Source of the DNA: Actinomycetales bacterium
GTDB lineage: Bacteria; Actinomycetota; Actinomycetes; Actinomycetales; BWSM-131
Direction of reading: 5' to 3'
Assembly: GCA_030149025.1 (NCBI GenBank)
Contig: JASBSH010000019.1
Span: 1-13,060 of the forward strand
DNA length: 13,060 nucleotides
Each line of letters opens with the position of its first letter. Positions within the stretch are counted from its first letter, which is position 1. The translations under genes and the position numbers were made by a program. The notes beneath the pieces were generated by a model. It was not told where the DNA came from. It saw only the letters and a list, made by a program, of their open reading frames with translations, and made no database searches. Below, one piece after another: positions 12,689 through 13,060 of this stretch.

Positions 12689-13060
12689 CTAATGCCGCAC
12701 CCGTCACGGGCAGTCCTGCTGCATCCTGATCCCGTGGGGAAGCGACTCGGGGCCCGCTGGGGGGCGATGCTGCTGGCGGGTGCCGCGGCGCTCGCCGTCC
12801 TGTTCGGGCTGTCCGGTGAGGCCACGTCGTCGAGCGACGTCGCCTCAGCCCGCGCGCCCGACCCGATCATCACGGCGGTTCCGGACGCCGCCAGGCCGGT
12901 TCTGCAGGTACCCGCCGGCCTGGTGCGCTCCACCGTGATCATCGCCCTCCACGGGTACACCGGAAGCCCAGCGCAGCTGCAGAAGGGACTGAGGAGCGAC
13001 GCCTGGGCGCGGGAGCTCGGCGCCACGGTGGTGTACCCCCGGGGGCTGGGCGCCCGGTCG
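12689..13060 (+). repeat. Direct repeat, copy 2 (5' part of the second esterase gene)
   Basis: It matches 4763-5134 base for base at offset 7,926 with 22 differences. Differences cluster just before the GTG start (GGCGGC against GATCCC) and in the region coding for the linker after the signal sequence. It runs off the window, so the repeat may be longer. Confidence 0.95.
12734..13060 (+). CDS. Second PHB depolymerase/LpqC-like esterase, 5' part only
   Basis: The frame is open from the GTG equivalent to 4808 in copy 1 (or from the ATG at 12692) to the window end. It encodes the same signal or anchor, the HGYTGS oxyanion motif and the YPRGLGARS stretch; the catalytic Ser, Asp and His would lie beyond the window. 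Amino-acid changes from copy 1 include Asp-Glu to Gly-Glu after FGLS, and Val-Arg or Gly-Arg substitutions in the linker. The start and signal are intact, so it may be a functional paralog; the missing 3' part prevents a firm statement. Confidence 0.75.
   Translation, partial: MGKRLGARWGAMLLAGAAALAVLFGLSGEATSSSDVASARAPDPIITAVPDAARPVLQVPAGLVRSTVIIALHGYTGSPAQLQKGLRSDAWARELGATVVYPRGLGARS

Overview
The window is high-GC DNA with actinobacterial gene families: a MetZ of mycobacterial type, a type III PKS/methyltransferase/flavoprotein cluster, frequent GTG starts and tightly packed genes. I cannot place it below the level of Actinomycetota. No rRNA, tRNA, CRISPR array or intact transposase is visible.

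Left edge (1-960, minus strand): a small two-gene unit of unknown function. A 67-aa protein is followed by a second gene that carries both an in-frame amber codon and a frameshift. A 30-bp palindrome lies just upstream of the first start codon. A 58-bp palindrome at 1057-1114 separates this unit from the next operon.

1158-4753 (minus strand): a phenolic-lipid type operon in the order type III polyketide synthase, ICMT-family methyltransferase, FAD-dependent oxidoreductase, APP1-type phosphatase. The first three genes match the logic of srsABC of Streptomyces griseus. The oxidoreductase appears broken by a frameshift and an internal deletion.

4766-5587 (plus strand): a secreted PHB-depolymerase/LpqC-type serine esterase, divergent from the PKS. 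At least 372 bp of its 5' part recurs in direct orientation at 12689-13060, where the window ends. The two copies are 7,926 bp apart, about 94% identical and without net indels.

5695-12381 (plus strand): between the copies lies a SAM-I riboswitch leader followed by an apparent sulfur-acquisition operon. Its order is a shrunken MetE-like ORF, a possible attenuator hairpin, a DUF4242 protein, an acyl-CoA-dehydrogenase-fold flavoprotein, an SsuABC/TauABC-like transporter (ATPase, Tat-type binding protein, permease), a DUF1737 protein, a rhodanese and MetZ (O-succinylhomoserine sulfhydrylase). The reading offered here is that an organosulfur compound is imported, its sulfur is released by the flavoprotein, handled by the rhodanese, and fixed into homocysteine by MetZ, with the operon repressed when SAM is plentiful. 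The substrate cannot be read from sequence. 12382-12688 holds no gene I recognise.
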